Positions 37,271-47,200 are shown, numbered from the stretch's first letter. The stretch: 64,000 bases of DNA from Bordetella avium (GCF_034424645.1 NZ_CP139969.1:1674001-1738000); one strand, 5' to 3'. The notes: generated by a model from the sequence alone, not told the origin. Numbers and translations: made by a program.

Positions 37271-38665
37271 ATGAAGATCCTGCATACCGATATTGCTATC
37301 ATCGGCGCCGGCACCGCCGGCCTGGCCGCCTACCGCGCCGCGCGCGCAGCGGGCAAGCAAGCCCTCATCATCGAAGGCGGTCCTTACGGCACGACCTGCG
37401 CCCGTGTGGGTTGCATGCCTTCCAAATTGCTGATCGCTGCGGCGGAGGCCGCGCATGCGGCTCAAAATACCAGTGCGTTCGGCGTGCATATCGGCGGGCC
37501 GGTAAGCGTGGACGGCCAGGCCGTCATGGCGCGGGTCAAGCGCGAGCGCGACCGTTTTGTGGGCTTTGTGGTCGAAGGAGTCGAACATCTGCCCGCCCAA
37601 GACAAGTTGCACGGGTATGCCCGCTTTCTAAGCGATACCGTGCTGCGGGTCGATGACCATACCGAGGTGCATGCCTGCCGCGTGGTCATCGCCTCGGGCT
37701 CGCGTCCCGCGATTCCGGCGCCGTTTCTTGCCTTAGGCGATCGCCTCGTCGTCAATGACGATGTGTTCGCCTGGGACAGCCTGCCGGGCCGCGTGGCGGT
37801 GTTCGGCCCCGGCGTTATCGGTCTTGAGTTGGGCCAGGCTTTGGCCCGTCTTGGTGTGCATGTACGCGTGTTTGGCGTCAGCGGCAGCCTGGCCGGCATA
37901 AGCGATCCCGCCGTGCGCCAGGCCGCCCGTAAAGTATTCCAGTCCGAGTTTTACCTCGATCCCGATGCCCGCGTTCTTGAGACTCGCCGTATCGGTGACG
38001 AAGTCGAAATCCGTTACATCACGCTCGATAACACCGAGTGCGTGGAGCGGTTTGACTATGCACTGGTGGCGACCGGCCGGCGTCCCAACGTCGATAAACT
38101 GGGGTTGGAAAACACGACGCTCGAGCTCGATGCGCGGGGTGTGCCGCACTTTGACCGTCTCACCATGCAGGCCGGACAGTCCGCCATCTTCATCGCCGGT
38201 GATGCCAATGCCGATGCGCCGCTGTTGCACGAAGCAGCCGACGAGGGCCGCATCGCAGGTGACAACGCGGCGCGCTATCCGGACATACGCCCGGGCTTAC
38301 GGCGCGCGCCGCTGGCTGTGGTTTTCTCTGATCCGCAGATCGCACTGGTCGGCACGTCTTATGCGCGTCTGCGCCCTGGCGAGTTCGTCACCGGAGCGGT
38401 GGACTTCAGCGATCAGGGGCGCTCGCGTGTTATGCGCAAGAATCGCGGTCTCCTGCACGTTTATGCCGAAATCGGCAGCGGCCGATTCCTGGGCGCCGAA
38501 ATGATTGGTCCGAGCGCCGAGCATATCGGTCACCTGCTGGCTTGGGCTGCTCAACAGGAATTGACCGTGGCGCGCATGCTCGAAATGCCGTTCTACCATC
38601 CGGTTATCGAGGAGGGGCTGCGCACCGCCTTACGCGATGCGGCAAGCCGTCTGGCCGCTGCCTGA
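37271..38665 (+). CDS. Dihydrolipoamide dehydrogenase-like flavoprotein disulfide reductase
   Basis: 464 residues of a class I pyridine nucleotide-disulfide oxidoreductase. The FAD motif is AIIGAGTAGLAAYRAA (about 9-24). The redox centre is GTTCARVGCMPSKLL, with CARVGC (about 43-48), where Lpd has CxNxGC. The NAD(P)H motif is VFGPGVIGLELGQAL, the second FAD motif is IFIAGDANADAPLLHEAADEG, and the C-terminal dimer-interface HPVIEEGLRTAL holds the active-site His-Glu. It is not in a 2-oxoacid-dehydrogenase operon. Its place after PGdx suggests a redox-defence reductase, though the partner is unproven. Confidence 0.88.
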   Translation: MKILHTDIAIIGAGTAGLAAYRAARAAGKQALIIEGGPYGTTCARVGCMPSKLLIAAAEAAHAAQNTSAFGVHIGGPVSVDGQAVMARVKRERDRFVGFVVEGVEHLPAQDKLHGYARFLSDTVLRVDDHTEVHACRVVIASGSRPAIPAPFLALGDRLVVNDDVFAWDSLPGRVAVFGPGVIGLELGQALARLGVHVRVFGVSGSLAGISDPAVRQAARKVFQSEFYLDPDARVLETRRIGDEVEIRYITLDNTECVERFDYALVATGRRPNVDKLGLENTTLELDARGVPHFDRLTMQAGQSAIFIAGDANADAPLLHEAADEGRIAGDNAARYPDIRPGLRRAPLAVVFSDPQIALVGTSYARLRPGEFVTGAVDFSDQGRSRVMRKNRGLLHVYAEIGSGRFLGAEMIGPSAEHIGHLLAWAAQQELTVARMLEMPFYHPVIEEGLRTALRDAASRLAAA

Positions 38666-38671
38666 GTCCGG

Positions 38672-39535
38672 TCAGGCCGGGTTCTCGACGTATTGCAGCG
38701 AGAAGCCGGCCCGGTCATCCTGGGCCAGTTCGCGAGCCAGAAAAGGCATGGCTTCTTTCAAGGCTGCGTTAAGCGTCCACGGCGGATTGATCAGCAGCAT
38801 GCCGCTGCCATGCAAGCCGAAACCATTGGCTGCCGGACGCTTGACGGTCAGGCTAGCATGCAGCCAACTCTTGACCGGCAGGCGTTCTAGCTGGCGCGTC
38901 ATGTCGGCGACTTCGCGGCGCTGCACGAGCGGATACCACACCGCATAGGTGCCGGTCGAAAAGCGCTTGATGCCTTCCTTGACGGCAGTGAGCGTGCGGC
39001 GATAGTCCTGCTTATCCTCATAAGAAGGGTCAATCAGGACCAGTCCTCGGCGCGTCGGGGGAGGCAACAGTGCCTTCAAGCCTTCGAAGCCATCGCTTGC
39101 GTACACCGTCGCCTGCCGCAGGGAGAGGCGATCGCGCTGTTCAAGATTGCCAACCAAGACCTCGGATTCGCTCGGATGCATTTCGAACATCCGCAGACGG
39201 TCGCGGTCGCGCAGCGCGTCCAGCGTCAGCCAGGGCGAGCCGGGATAATGACGCAGCTCACCATTCGGGTTGTAGTCCTGTACCCGGCGAATATAGTCGG
39301 CCAGAATCGGCGGCAAGTCATTGCGAGACCACAGGCGTGCAACACCATCGGCGTACTCGGCGTTCTTATTGGCCCAATCGCCGTCCAGGGCGTACAGGCC
39401 TGCGCCGGCATGGGTGTCCACCACCCAGTAAGGCGCATCCTTGCGGTTCATGTAATCCAGCGTATGGACCAAGATGGCGTGCTTCAGAACGTCGGCATGG
39501 TTGCCGGCGTGAAAAGCGTGGCGATAACTGAACAC
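38672..39535 (-). CDS. rlmJ: 23S rRNA m6A2030 methyltransferase RlmJ
   Basis: 287 residues. N-terminal SYRHAFHAGNHADVLKH is the RlmJ signature. Others are VVDTHAGAGLYAL (SAM site), YPGSPWLTLDALRDRDRLRMFEMHP, RRGLVLIDPSYEDKQDY (catalytic DPPY-like DPSY) and GSGMLLINPPWTL. It methylates A2030 of 23S rRNA. Its stop lies seven bases from the flavoprotein stop (convergent), and the glycerophosphodiesterase gene lies upstream on the same strand. Confidence 0.95.
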   Translation of the reverse strand: MFSYRHAFHAGNHADVLKHAILVHTLDYMNRKDAPYWVVDTHAGAGLYALDGDWANKNAEYADGVARLWSRNDLPPILADYIRRVQDYNPNGELRHYPGSPWLTLDALRDRDRLRMFEMHPSESEVLVGNLEQRDRLSLRQATVYASDGFEGLKALLPPPTRRGLVLIDPSYEDKQDYRRTLTAVKEGIKRFSTGTYAVWYPLVQRREVADMTRQLERLPVKSWLHASLTVKRPAANGFGLHGSGMLLINPPWTLNAALKEAMPFLARELAQDDRAGFSLQYVENPA

Positions 39536-39544
39536 GGCGTCCCT

Positions 39545-40294
39545 TTACATCGCTGGCCGGATGTCGGCCAGCTTATCCGTAAAAATGCCGTCCACGCCCC
39601 AGTCCAGCAGCTCACGTGCGCGCGTCGGGTCGTTCACGGTCCAGGTCGCGATGCGATAGCCGGCCGCGTGAACCGCGTTGATCAGTTCCGGTGTGGCGTC
39701 TTTCTGGTTGATGTTGAGGGCGACGCACTCGTATTTTTTCAAACGCTCCAGCCAATCGGCGGGTACTTTCTCGACCAGCAAGGCACGCGGTAAATGCGGT
39801 GCGACGCGCTGTGCTTCGGCCAGCGCCGGCTCTTCAAATGAAGACAGCAGGGGCGGTACGTCGGCGTCTTTCCAGTATTCCGCGCACAGGCGGGCAACCT
39901 CGGCGCCGGTTTCGGCTTCGCGGCCGGGGCAGGGCTTGATCTCCACATTGCAGGCGATGCCATTGGCAAGGGTGTAACGCGCGACTGATACAAAACTCGC
40001 CATGGGCTCGCCCGCATACGCCGGCGAATGCCAGCTTCCTGCATCCAGCAGCGACAATTCCGCGAACGTCTTGTCCTTGGCGGGGCCGTGGCCGTTGCTG
40101 GTGCGGTCGACATCGTCGTCATGCAACAAGATGGCGATATTGTCGCGGCTCAGTTTGACGTCGAATTCGAACATCGTGAAACCGTGGGCGGCGCCGACAT
40201 GCATGGCGGCCAGGGTATTTTCAGGGGCCAGATGGCCGCCGCCACGGTGAGCAATATAGGGGGAATAGGGCCAGGCCGGCAGGGGAGACGTCAT
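39545..40294 (-). CDS. ugpQ: Cytoplasmic glycerophosphodiester phosphodiesterase (UgpQ type)
   Basis: 249 residues and no signal peptide. The GDPD TIM-barrel motif is IAHRGGGHLAPENTLAAM (about 14-31), followed by FEFDVKLSRDNIAILLHDDDVDRTSNG with the catalytic Glu, Asp and His, and later ACNVEIKP and ATWTVNDPTRARELLDWGVDGIFTD. It releases glycerol-3-phosphate from deacylated phospholipids. It is upstream of rlmJ with a nine-base gap. Confidence 0.93.
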   Translation of the reverse strand: MTSPLPAWPYSPYIAHRGGGHLAPENTLAAMHVGAAHGFTMFEFDVKLSRDNIAILLHDDDVDRTSNGHGPAKDKTFAELSLLDAGSWHSPAYAGEPMASFVSVARYTLANGIACNVEIKPCPGREAETGAEVARLCAEYWKDADVPPLLSSFEEPALAEAQRVAPHLPRALLVEKVPADWLERLKKYECVALNINQKDATPELINAVHAAGYRIATWTVNDPTRARELLDWGVDGIFTDKLADIRPAM

Positions 40295-40399
40295 GTGCGA
40301 GACCTCAATAACGGATGCGCGTCGGAAACATTGTGAAAACGCTGGCTTTCACGGCTTGCAAGGATACTCTTTAATCATACGGGCGGTCTGGCTGACAGA

Positions 40400-40506
40400 G
40401 CAGTAGGCAGGGCCTCCGGAGATGGTAAACTCCGGCGACTGGCCCGGCGCGTTTTCACGCGTGGGGTCCGGGCGAGCGTCCGGGCGAATAGGTTTCGCCC
40501 TTTTTT
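40400..40506 (+). ncRNA. Candidate structured RNA or leader with intrinsic terminator upstream of ppiD
   Basis: A stem-loop with two perfect helices is visible: GGGCC (40410-40414) with GGCCC (40441-40445), enclosing CCGGAG (40416-40421) with CTCCGG (40430-40435). A short CGCG hairpin follows, then a terminator, GGGCGAA (40482-40488) with TTCGCCC (40494-40500) and six T (40501-40506). No plus-strand protein gene lies upstream since 38665, so this must end a small RNA or attenuate ppiD. I do not recognise the family. Confidence 0.4.
40482..40506 (+). terminator. Intrinsic terminator 50 bases upstream of ppiD
   Basis: A 7-bp perfect stem GGGCGAA/TTCGCCC with a five-base loop, directly followed by TTTTTT. 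Only the plus strand has the T-run. Confidence 0.8.
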
Positions 40507-40555
40507 ATGCGTTTGGCTTGGCACGGGGCCGCGCCAATCTGGCAACAGGAAATAC

Positions 40556-42502
40556 ATGTTTGAATTTATTCGCACCCATCGGCGTTGGATGCAGTTCATC
40601 TTGCTGGTTCTGGTCGTGCCATCGTTCGCGATTGTTGGCGTGCAGGGCTATAGCAGCTTCGTCAATACCGAGGTTGAGCTCGCCAATATCGGAGGGCAGG
40701 GAATTACGCAGCCGCAGTTTGACGCCGCCCACCGCAACCAGTTGGAGCAATTCCGCCAGCGCATGGGCAGCCAGTTCGACCCGGCCGTCATCGACACCCC
40801 GGCGCTGCGCGAGCAGCTGCTCAACCAGTTGATCGATCAGCGTTTGCTGCTCATGGTTGCGGCCGATAACCGCTTTTCGGTCTCAGATGAAACGCTGCGC
40901 AACACGATTGCCGCGATTCCGCAGGTGCAAGATGATGGCCGCTTCTCGCCAGAACGCTATCGTCAGGTGCTGGCTGCTCAAGGTTTGTCACCCACCTCTT
41001 TTGAAAACGGTTTGCGCCGCGATCTGGCCGTGGCCCGCGTGCTCGAGCCGATTGGCTTGTCCGCCCGCGTGCCGCAAGAAGTGGTCAACAATGTCGAGCA
41101 AGCCCTGACCCAGAAGCGCACCATTCAGTTGCGCAGCTTCCTGGCGGCGGACTACCGCTCCAAAGTCAATGTCAGCCCTCAAGACATTCAGGCCTGGTAC
41201 GACGCCAACAAAGAATCGTTGCGCATCCCTGAGCAAGTGCAGGCGCAATATCTGGTGCTCGACGAAGCCGCCGCGACGCAGGGCGTACAGGTCAAAGACG
41301 AGGATATCGCCAGCTACTACGAACAAAACAAGAACCGCTTCGGCACCCCCGAGCAACGCCGGGCCAGCCACATCCTGATCGAAGCCCCCGCTTCCGGCGA
41401 GGCGCGCGACAAGGCGCGAGCCAAGGCCGAAGCGATCGCCCGCGAGGCGGCGGCCAATCCGGCCAGCTTTGCTGAACTTGCCAAGAAGGACTCGCAAGAC
41501 GCCGGTTCCGCCGCGCGCGGCGGTGATCTGGGTTGGATCGCCGCCAATTCGGTGCCGCCTTCGGTGCAACAGGCCATTGACGGGCTGCCCAAGGATGGCG
41601 TGTCAGGTGTGGTTGAAAGCCCCTTTGGCTTCCATATCATCAAGGTCACCGACATCAAGCCTGCGCAAATCAAACCGCTGGCGGAAGTCAAAGAACAAAT
41701 CACCAACGAAATTCGCAAGCAGCTCGCTTCGGCCCGTTTTGCCGAAATGGCCACCAAGTTGCAAAGCGCCGTCTACGATCAGCGCGACAGCCTGCAACCT
41801 GCCGCGGACGCCCTGGGCCTTAAACTGCGCACGGCTGCCGGCATCAGCCGTAGCGGCCTGTTGCCGGCCGATCAGGCGGGCGCGGGTTCCGCCGCAGCAA
41901 GCCCGGATGCCGCCTTGCTGGATAATCCCCGCGTACGCCAGGCCTTGTTCGCCAACGACGTGCTGCGTGAAAAGCAAAACACGGGTGTGATCGAACTGGC
42001 GCCTGACACCCTGCTGGCTTTGCGAGTGGCTGTGCTCGAACCGTCGCATATTCCCCCGCTCGACAAGGTCAAAGACAGCATTCGTGCCCGCTTGCTCGAT
42101 GAACGTTCGGCTCAGGCGGCTCGCCAGGCCGGCGAAGAAGCCCTCAAGGCTTCGCAAGCCCAGGATAGCGATCAGGGTTTCTCGGCGCCCCAAACCGTTT
42201 CGCGCCAGGACAGTGGCAACCTACCGCGTTCGCTGCTCGAGGCGGTGATGCGTCTGGATGCCGCCAAACTGCCGGCCTATACCGGTGTGGCATCGGGTAG
42301 TGACTACGTCGTGCTGCGTCTGGACAAGGTCGAAGCGGGCCAAGCTGATCCTCAGGCGGCCGCCACGCTTGCCAGCCAGTTGGGTAGCGCCTGGGGGGAG
42401 GCTGAAGATCAAGCCGTGCTGAAGATGCTGCGCGAGGCCTACAAGGTGCAAGTGCTGCCTGCTGCCGGCCTCGCCATCAAGGGGGATCAGCCTCCGGCCT
42501 GA
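40556..42502 (+). CDS. ppiD: Peptidyl-prolyl isomerase-like periplasmic chaperone PpiD
   Basis: 648 residues. A single N-terminal membrane anchor (MQFILLVLVVPSFAIVGVQGY, about 11-31) is followed by a SurA-type chaperone domain (SQFDPAVIDTPALREQLLNQLIDQRLL). A parvulin domain lies at about 265-365 (RASHILIEAP, GGDLGWIAAN, ESPFGFHIIKVTDI), and a C-terminal chaperone segment completes the PpiD layout. It helps outer-membrane and secreted proteins at the Sec translocon, possibly including FhaB and fimbrial subunits. The 3' end overlaps the convergent tesA by 16 bases. Confidence 0.94.
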   Translation: MFEFIRTHRRWMQFILLVLVVPSFAIVGVQGYSSFVNTEVELANIGGQGITQPQFDAAHRNQLEQFRQRMGSQFDPAVIDTPALREQLLNQLIDQRLLLMVAADNRFSVSDETLRNTIAAIPQVQDDGRFSPERYRQVLAAQGLSPTSFENGLRRDLAVARVLEPIGLSARVPQEVVNNVEQALTQKRTIQLRSFLAADYRSKVNVSPQDIQAWYDANKESLRIPEQVQAQYLVLDEAAATQGVQVKDEDIASYYEQNKNRFGTPEQRRASHILIEAPASGEARDKARAKAEAIAREAAANPASFAELAKKDSQDAGSAARGGDLGWIAANSVPPSVQQAIDGLPKDGVSGVVESPFGFHIIKVTDIKPAQIKPLAEVKEQITNEIRKQLASARFAEMATKLQSAVYDQRDSLQPAADALGLKLRTAAGISRSGLLPADQAGAGSAAASPDAALLDNPRVRQALFANDVLREKQNTGVIELAPDTLLALRVAVLEPSHIPPLDKVKDSIRARLLDERSAQAARQAGEEALKASQAQDSDQGFSAPQTVSRQDSGNLPRSLLEAVMRLDAAKLPAYTGVASGSDYVVLRLDKVEAGQADPQAAATLASQLGSAWGEAEDQAVLKMLREAYKVQVLPAAGLAIKGDQPPA

Positions 42503-43143
42503 TCTGATAGCAAGGGCTGAAGGCCCGGCCATACATTGTTCAACAATGCGGGCTGGGCCATTTCATTGGGGTGTATCCCATCGGCCTGAAAGAGCGCCCG
42601 GTCTGTTGCGATTCCTTCCATCAGGAAGGGCACCAGCCGGGCCTTTTCTTTTTCCGCCACATTCTGGAACACCTTGGCGAAACGCTCGGTGTAATCGCGG
42701 CCATAGTTGGGCGGTATCTGCATACCCACGATCAGCACTTTGGCGCCTGCCGATTTGGCCTGTTGCGTCATGGCGCTCAGATTGTCTTGCGTCATGTTCA
42801 GGGGCAGGCCGCGCAGGGCGTCATTGGAGCCTAGTTCCAGCACCACCACCGCGGGTTGGTGCTGAGTCAGCAAAGCAGGCAGACGCGCCTTGCCGCCGCT
42901 GGTGGTGTCGCCGCTGATGCTCGCATTGACCACCCGATAATTCGGGTATTGTTCTGACACGCGCTGCGCCAGAAGCGGCACCCAGCCCGCGCCCCGTTTC
43001 AGGCCATATTCGGCAGAAAGACTGTCGCCGACCACCAGGATGGTATGGGAACCCTGGGTAGCAGATGCAGTCTGAGCTTGAGCCGGCGGCAGCATCGCCA
43101 GGCTGAACAGCGATACTGACAAAACACGGAAAAATAAACGCAT
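42487..43143 (-). CDS. tesA: Periplasmic SGNH esterase, TesA/acyl-CoA thioesterase I type
   Basis: 218 residues. The signal peptide ends near AQA-QTAS. The SGNH blocks are ILVVGDSLSAEYGL (nucleophile Ser), the Gly in ASISGDTTSGG, the Asn in LELGSNDALRG and the Asp-His in ADGIHPNEMAQ. E. coli TesA has the same order and size (thioesterase, protease I and lysophospholipase L1 activities). ATG 43143 overlaps the divergent ATPase start (CATG). Open frame further upstream is not real coding. Confidence 0.94.
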   Translation of the reverse strand: MRLFFRVLSVSLFSLAMLPPAQAQTASATQGSHTILVVGDSLSAEYGLKRGAGWVPLLAQRVSEQYPNYRVVNASISGDTTSGGKARLPALLTQHQPAVVVLELGSNDALRGLPLNMTQDNLSAMTQQAKSAGAKVLIVGMQIPPNYGRDYTERFAKVFQNVAEKEKARLVPFLMEGIATDRALFQADGIHPNEMAQPALLNNVWPGLQPLLSDQAGG

Positions 43144-43816
43144 GGATAGCAGGAACGCGATAGAAGTGGTTGGTTTGAGCAAGCGGGTGGCCGATGCCTC
43201 AGGTGAGCTCATCCTACTCGATGGCCTTGATTTTACGGTCAGGGCTGGCGAGGCTGTCGCTATTACGGGCAGCTCGGGTTCGGGTAAGTCCACCCTCTTG
43301 GGACTGCTGGCCGGGTTGGACGTTCCTTCACAGGGCAAAATTCATCTCGCTGGACAAGATTTATTCTCGCTCGATGAAGACGGGCGGGCCCGATTGCGCG
43401 CCCGTCATTTGGGCTTTGTCTTTCAGTCTTTCCAATTGCTGCCCAACTTAACGGCGCTCGAAAATGTCATGCTGCCCATGGAACTGGCGGGTCGCGCTGA
43501 GATCCGCCGTGCGGCGCAAGCCATGCTGGAGCGTGTCGGGCTGGGCACACGCCTGCATCATTATCCACGCACCCTCTCGGGCGGCGAACAGCAGCGCGTT
43601 TCTCTGGCGAGGGCCTTCGTAGTCGAGCCGGATCTGCTCTTTGCCGATGAGCCGACTGGCAGCCTAGACGTGGCGACCGGCCAGACCATCATCGACCTCA
43701 TGTTCGAGCTACAGCGTGAGCGCGGCGCCACCCTGGTGTTGGTGACCCACGACCCTGGCCTGGCCCGGCGTTGCGACCGCCAGCTAGTCTTGGCCGCCGG
43801 CCGATTGCAAACCTGA
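43142..43816 (+). CDS. ybbA: ABC transporter ATP-binding protein, YbbA/LolD type
   Basis: 224 residues. Walker A GSSGSGKSTLLGLLAGLD (about 43-51), signature LSGGEQQRVSLARAFV (about 142), Walker B LLFADEPTGSLD. The FVFQSFQLLPNLTALENVMLPMEL stretch is typical of the MacB/LolD/YbbA group. It is divergent from tesA with overlapping start codons, as tesA-ybbA are in E. coli. The large permease (YbbP) that normally follows is absent here: the next gene is fhaB. The partner must be encoded elsewhere or be lost. Confidence 0.92.
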   Translation: MDSRNAIEVVGLSKRVADASGELILLDGLDFTVRAGEAVAITGSSGSGKSTLLGLLAGLDVPSQGKIHLAGQDLFSLDEDGRARLRARHLGFVFQSFQLLPNLTALENVMLPMELAGRAEIRRAAQAMLERVGLGTRLHHYPRTLSGGEQQRVSLARAFVVEPDLLFADEPTGSLDVATGQTIIDLMFELQRERGATLVLVTHDPGLARRCDRQLVLAAGRLQT

Positions 43817-44077
43817 GCGGCCCGCTACCACCCTGGGAGCGCGCCGCAGGCTCAGGCCAGACACGGCAGAGCCGACGTGGTTCTTACGCGGATATTCTCT
43901 GCCGATAATCTCTCGCACTCGATCAATTCCGGCTGAAAATGATGGCTTAGGCTGCGGATGTTGATCTCTTCTCGATCCATAGTTTGCGATCAACTGGGTA
44001 AGCGCTATTTACCATGCGGGTGCGCCAGAGAGATGGATTGTCTGTCTGAGGCTATTCATCAAATCTAAATAGAGAAA

Positions 44078-44132
44078 ATTCCTACATATCTCATAGAAGT
44101 TGTGGCATGTTGCGCTGCACGAATATTTCCTA
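44078..44132 (+). promoter_or_regulatory. BvgA-like heptad sites upstream of fhaB
   Basis: TTTCCTA at 44126-44132 matches the BvgA heptad consensus (T/A)TTC(C/T)TA exactly. ATTCCTA at 44078-44084 faces a degenerate TAGAAGT at 44094-44100. This suggests the fhaB promoter is controlled by the BvgAS two-component system, as in other Bordetella. Assignment rests on consensus match only. Confidence 0.55.
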
Positions 44133-44195
44133 CAGTCACAGTACTTCATGTCCGGACTGTCAGAAATAGTGGATGCACCGATACCCCGGACGTTC

Positions 44196-44201
44196 TATAA
44201 T
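44196..44201 (+). promoter_or_regulatory. Consensus -10 hexamer just upstream of fhaB
   Basis: TATAAT at 44196-44201 is a perfect sigma-70 -10 box. No good -35 is present at 16-18 bases (ATGCAC/GATGCA), as expected for an activator-dependent promoter. It lies only about 20 bases before the GTG chosen for fhaB, so a transcript from here would have a leader of about 14 bases. Confidence 0.5.
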
Positions 44202-44221
44202 CGTTAGCACGGGTGCAAAAC

Positions 44222-47200
44222 GTGAACGCTTCGCTTTATCGACTTGTATTCAGCAAGATACTGGGAATGTATGTTCCGATTGCTGAAATCAAAACCGCCG
44301 GGCGCAAAAAAAGCACTCGCGCACGCCGAAAATTAGGGGGGGTGCCTAGGGCCTGTCAATTATCTTCGGCGATTCTTCTTGCCTTTGCCATACCGGACTT
44401 TGCTGCGGCAGAGGTTGTCGCTGCTAATAACAAAAGCGCGGTGATCGAGGCCCGTACCGGCGTGCCTGTTATTAATATTGCCGCACCCAACGCGCAGGGG
44501 CTTTCACATACCCAGTTGCAGCAGTTGAACGTAATGCGGCCCGGCGTTGTATTCAACAATAGCCTGCACGACGGGCAGTCCCATATTGCGGGCAGAGTCC
44601 TGGCCAATCCGAATCTCAGCGGTCATGCCGCCAAGTCTATTCTGGCAGAGGTGACGGGCACCAGTCCCAGTTCTTTGGCCGGCACGCTGGAGGTCTTTGG
44701 CAATAAGGCGGATCTCATCGTCGCCAATCCGAATGGCATTACTGTCAATGGCTTGACCACCCTGAACGCCGGTAGCTTGACGCTGACGACCGGCGTTCCC
44801 ACCGTACGGGGGGGCTCGGTATCGCTTGCCGTCGACAAAGGTAGGCTCACTGTGGGCGATGAAGGCGTCAACACGGATGGCCTGAAAACGTTTGACATGG
44901 TCGCCAAACTGATCCAAATTGATGGCGCTATCGGCAGCTCCGGCCAGAAGTCCGACATCAAGGCCATCGCGGGCACTTCGGTTTTTGACACCGCTACGCG
45001 TACCCATACAGCGAAAACACGGGTTGCCCGCGCTGCGGCTCAGGATGGTGGCGGGTACGCCATCGATGGCAGCGCTGCTGGCGCCATGCACGGCAAGGCA
45101 ATCACCCTGATCGCCACGGATGCAGGCCTGGGCGTGCGCCAGCCTGGCAGTTTGAGCTCAGAGAACGACATCAGTGTTCAGGCTGACGGCAATATTCAAG
45201 TCGGCAAGACTCAGGGCAAAAATATCAGCACCGTATCGGGTGCGGCCGCTTCGGTTGGCACAGCAGTCGCGCGGCAGAATCTGACGCTCAAGGCGCAATC
45301 CGGGCTCTCGATTGATGCTTTCAATGTTAAGGGGGATGCCAATCTCCAGACTGTCTCGGGAGTGTTGTGGCTGGGGCCAGAGACTGGCGCAGTCAGCGAT
45401 GGAAAGTCTTCTACAGGCGGGCGGCTCAGTGTCGCGGCGAGCGACGGCGGTGTTGTCGTCAGCCGCTACATCGACACCGATTCCCTCGAGCTCAAAGCCT
45501 CAAATGTGCACATTAACCACGCCTTGATTGACGTGAAGGGCTCTGAACAGCAACCTGCCACCATCGACGTGAGCGGTAGTATAACGATGGCTGGTACGCT
45601 GAGTGCGGTACGTGTCGACGGCGAGACCATCAATAATGCGTCGATTACGCTGGAGAATGGGGTCCCTGTTGTACGGGATGGCCTGACGGGCCAAGCGTTG
45701 CCGGGGGCGGAGATCAGCTCCGACGCGGGGATCCGTGCGCACCAGGGTGATATTCAACTGAAAGCGGGCAGCCTTCACAACAACGGGGGCATGCTGCTGA
45801 GCGCGCACGGTCTTGAGGTCAAGGCCACCAGTCTGATCGAGAACAAGGGGATTCTGCGGACAAAGAATAAATTGGCGCTGAGCGGGCAGAACATCGATAA
45901 CGCCTTTGCGGTGCTGTCGGATCAGGATGTCCAGCTGCTGGCGGCGGGCAAGTTCTCTAATACCGGGACCGTCCTGGCGGATAAAGGGGCTTTGCTTATC
46001 GGTGCGAATGCGTCCATCAACAACCAGGGTGTGTTGAACGCAGGGGGCCGTCTCACGCTGGGCGGCCTCGCTGCCGACGCAGGTCAAGAGGGGAGCCCCG
46101 ATATTGTTTCCGCCGGTAGGATTCTGAGTGATGGGCTTACCGTAAGCGGGCGGCAGTTCGACAATCAGGGCAAGCTTACTGTTCGAGGCGGTGGCGTCAG
46201 CATTAAGGTGGAAGACGCCCTGCGCAGCACGGGTGAGGTGCAGGTCGGCGTCGGCAGTGACGTGCAAGCCACGGCCAACACGATTCATCTTGGCGGCAAA
46301 TTCGTTAGTCTCAGTAAGGTTAGCCTGAGCGCTGCAGGCGATACGGATATTGATGGCAAGGGGCGGGTTTCGGTCAAGCAATTGTCCTTGTCGACCCATA
46401 ATCTGCATAACACGGGTTCGGTCTCCATTAGTGGCGCAGGCAATATTCAAGCCCGTGGGTCGGTGGAAAATCTGGGCAAGCTGCAAGGCGTCAATCTCAC
46501 GCTGGAGGCGCAGCATCTGGACAATAAGGGCTCCTCGGCCGTATTGCGAGGCACACGTTCGCTGGACGCCACAGTGAAAGGCGATGTGAACAATGAAGGC
46601 CGCGTCGAAAGCCAGGCCCTGGTTGTCCAAGCCCAAAACCTGCGCAACCAGGCCGAGGCTACGATCATCGGCAACAAGGGCGCCACGCTGAAGGTAGCCG
46701 AACAGTTTAGGAATGGCGGCACCATCCGCTCCAATGCCGGTCTGACCGTGAGCGCAGGCTCGCTCGATAACCTGCTCGGCGCCAAACTTCAGGCCGACAC
46801 CGCCACCTTCGATGTGCGGGATCAGATGCGCAATGCAGGCGAAGTATTGGTCAAGCAGCAACTGAGCGTCAAAGCAGCTGAGCTTGACAATGCCGAGAGC
46901 GGCAGCATCAGCGCCAGCGATGCTGGGCTCAATGCAAGTGCGCTGAATAATGCCGGCAAAATTGCGGCTGTAAATGATATCGTTTCCAACATTGGTGATT
47001 ATCGCAATACCGGCCATATCAGCGCAGGTGCGAATGCCAGTTTCACGGTCACCAATACTGATGGCCTTGAAATCGATCCCGAACGCAAGGCCGCCGTAGC
47101 CAATGGTACGCTGACCTATGAGGCCCGTTCCCTGCGTGTGCGCGATGCCATCCAGAACCCGGGCAATATCGTATTGAAAGCCACTCAGGGCGATATCGAT

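Larger units (their letters stand above)
43817..44221. other. fhaB upstream region
   Basis: 405 bases without a gene. It becomes markedly AT-rich after about 44040 and carries BvgA-like heptads and a TATAAT hexamer, described separately. The proximal 200 bases show no recognisable element. Confidence 0.6.
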
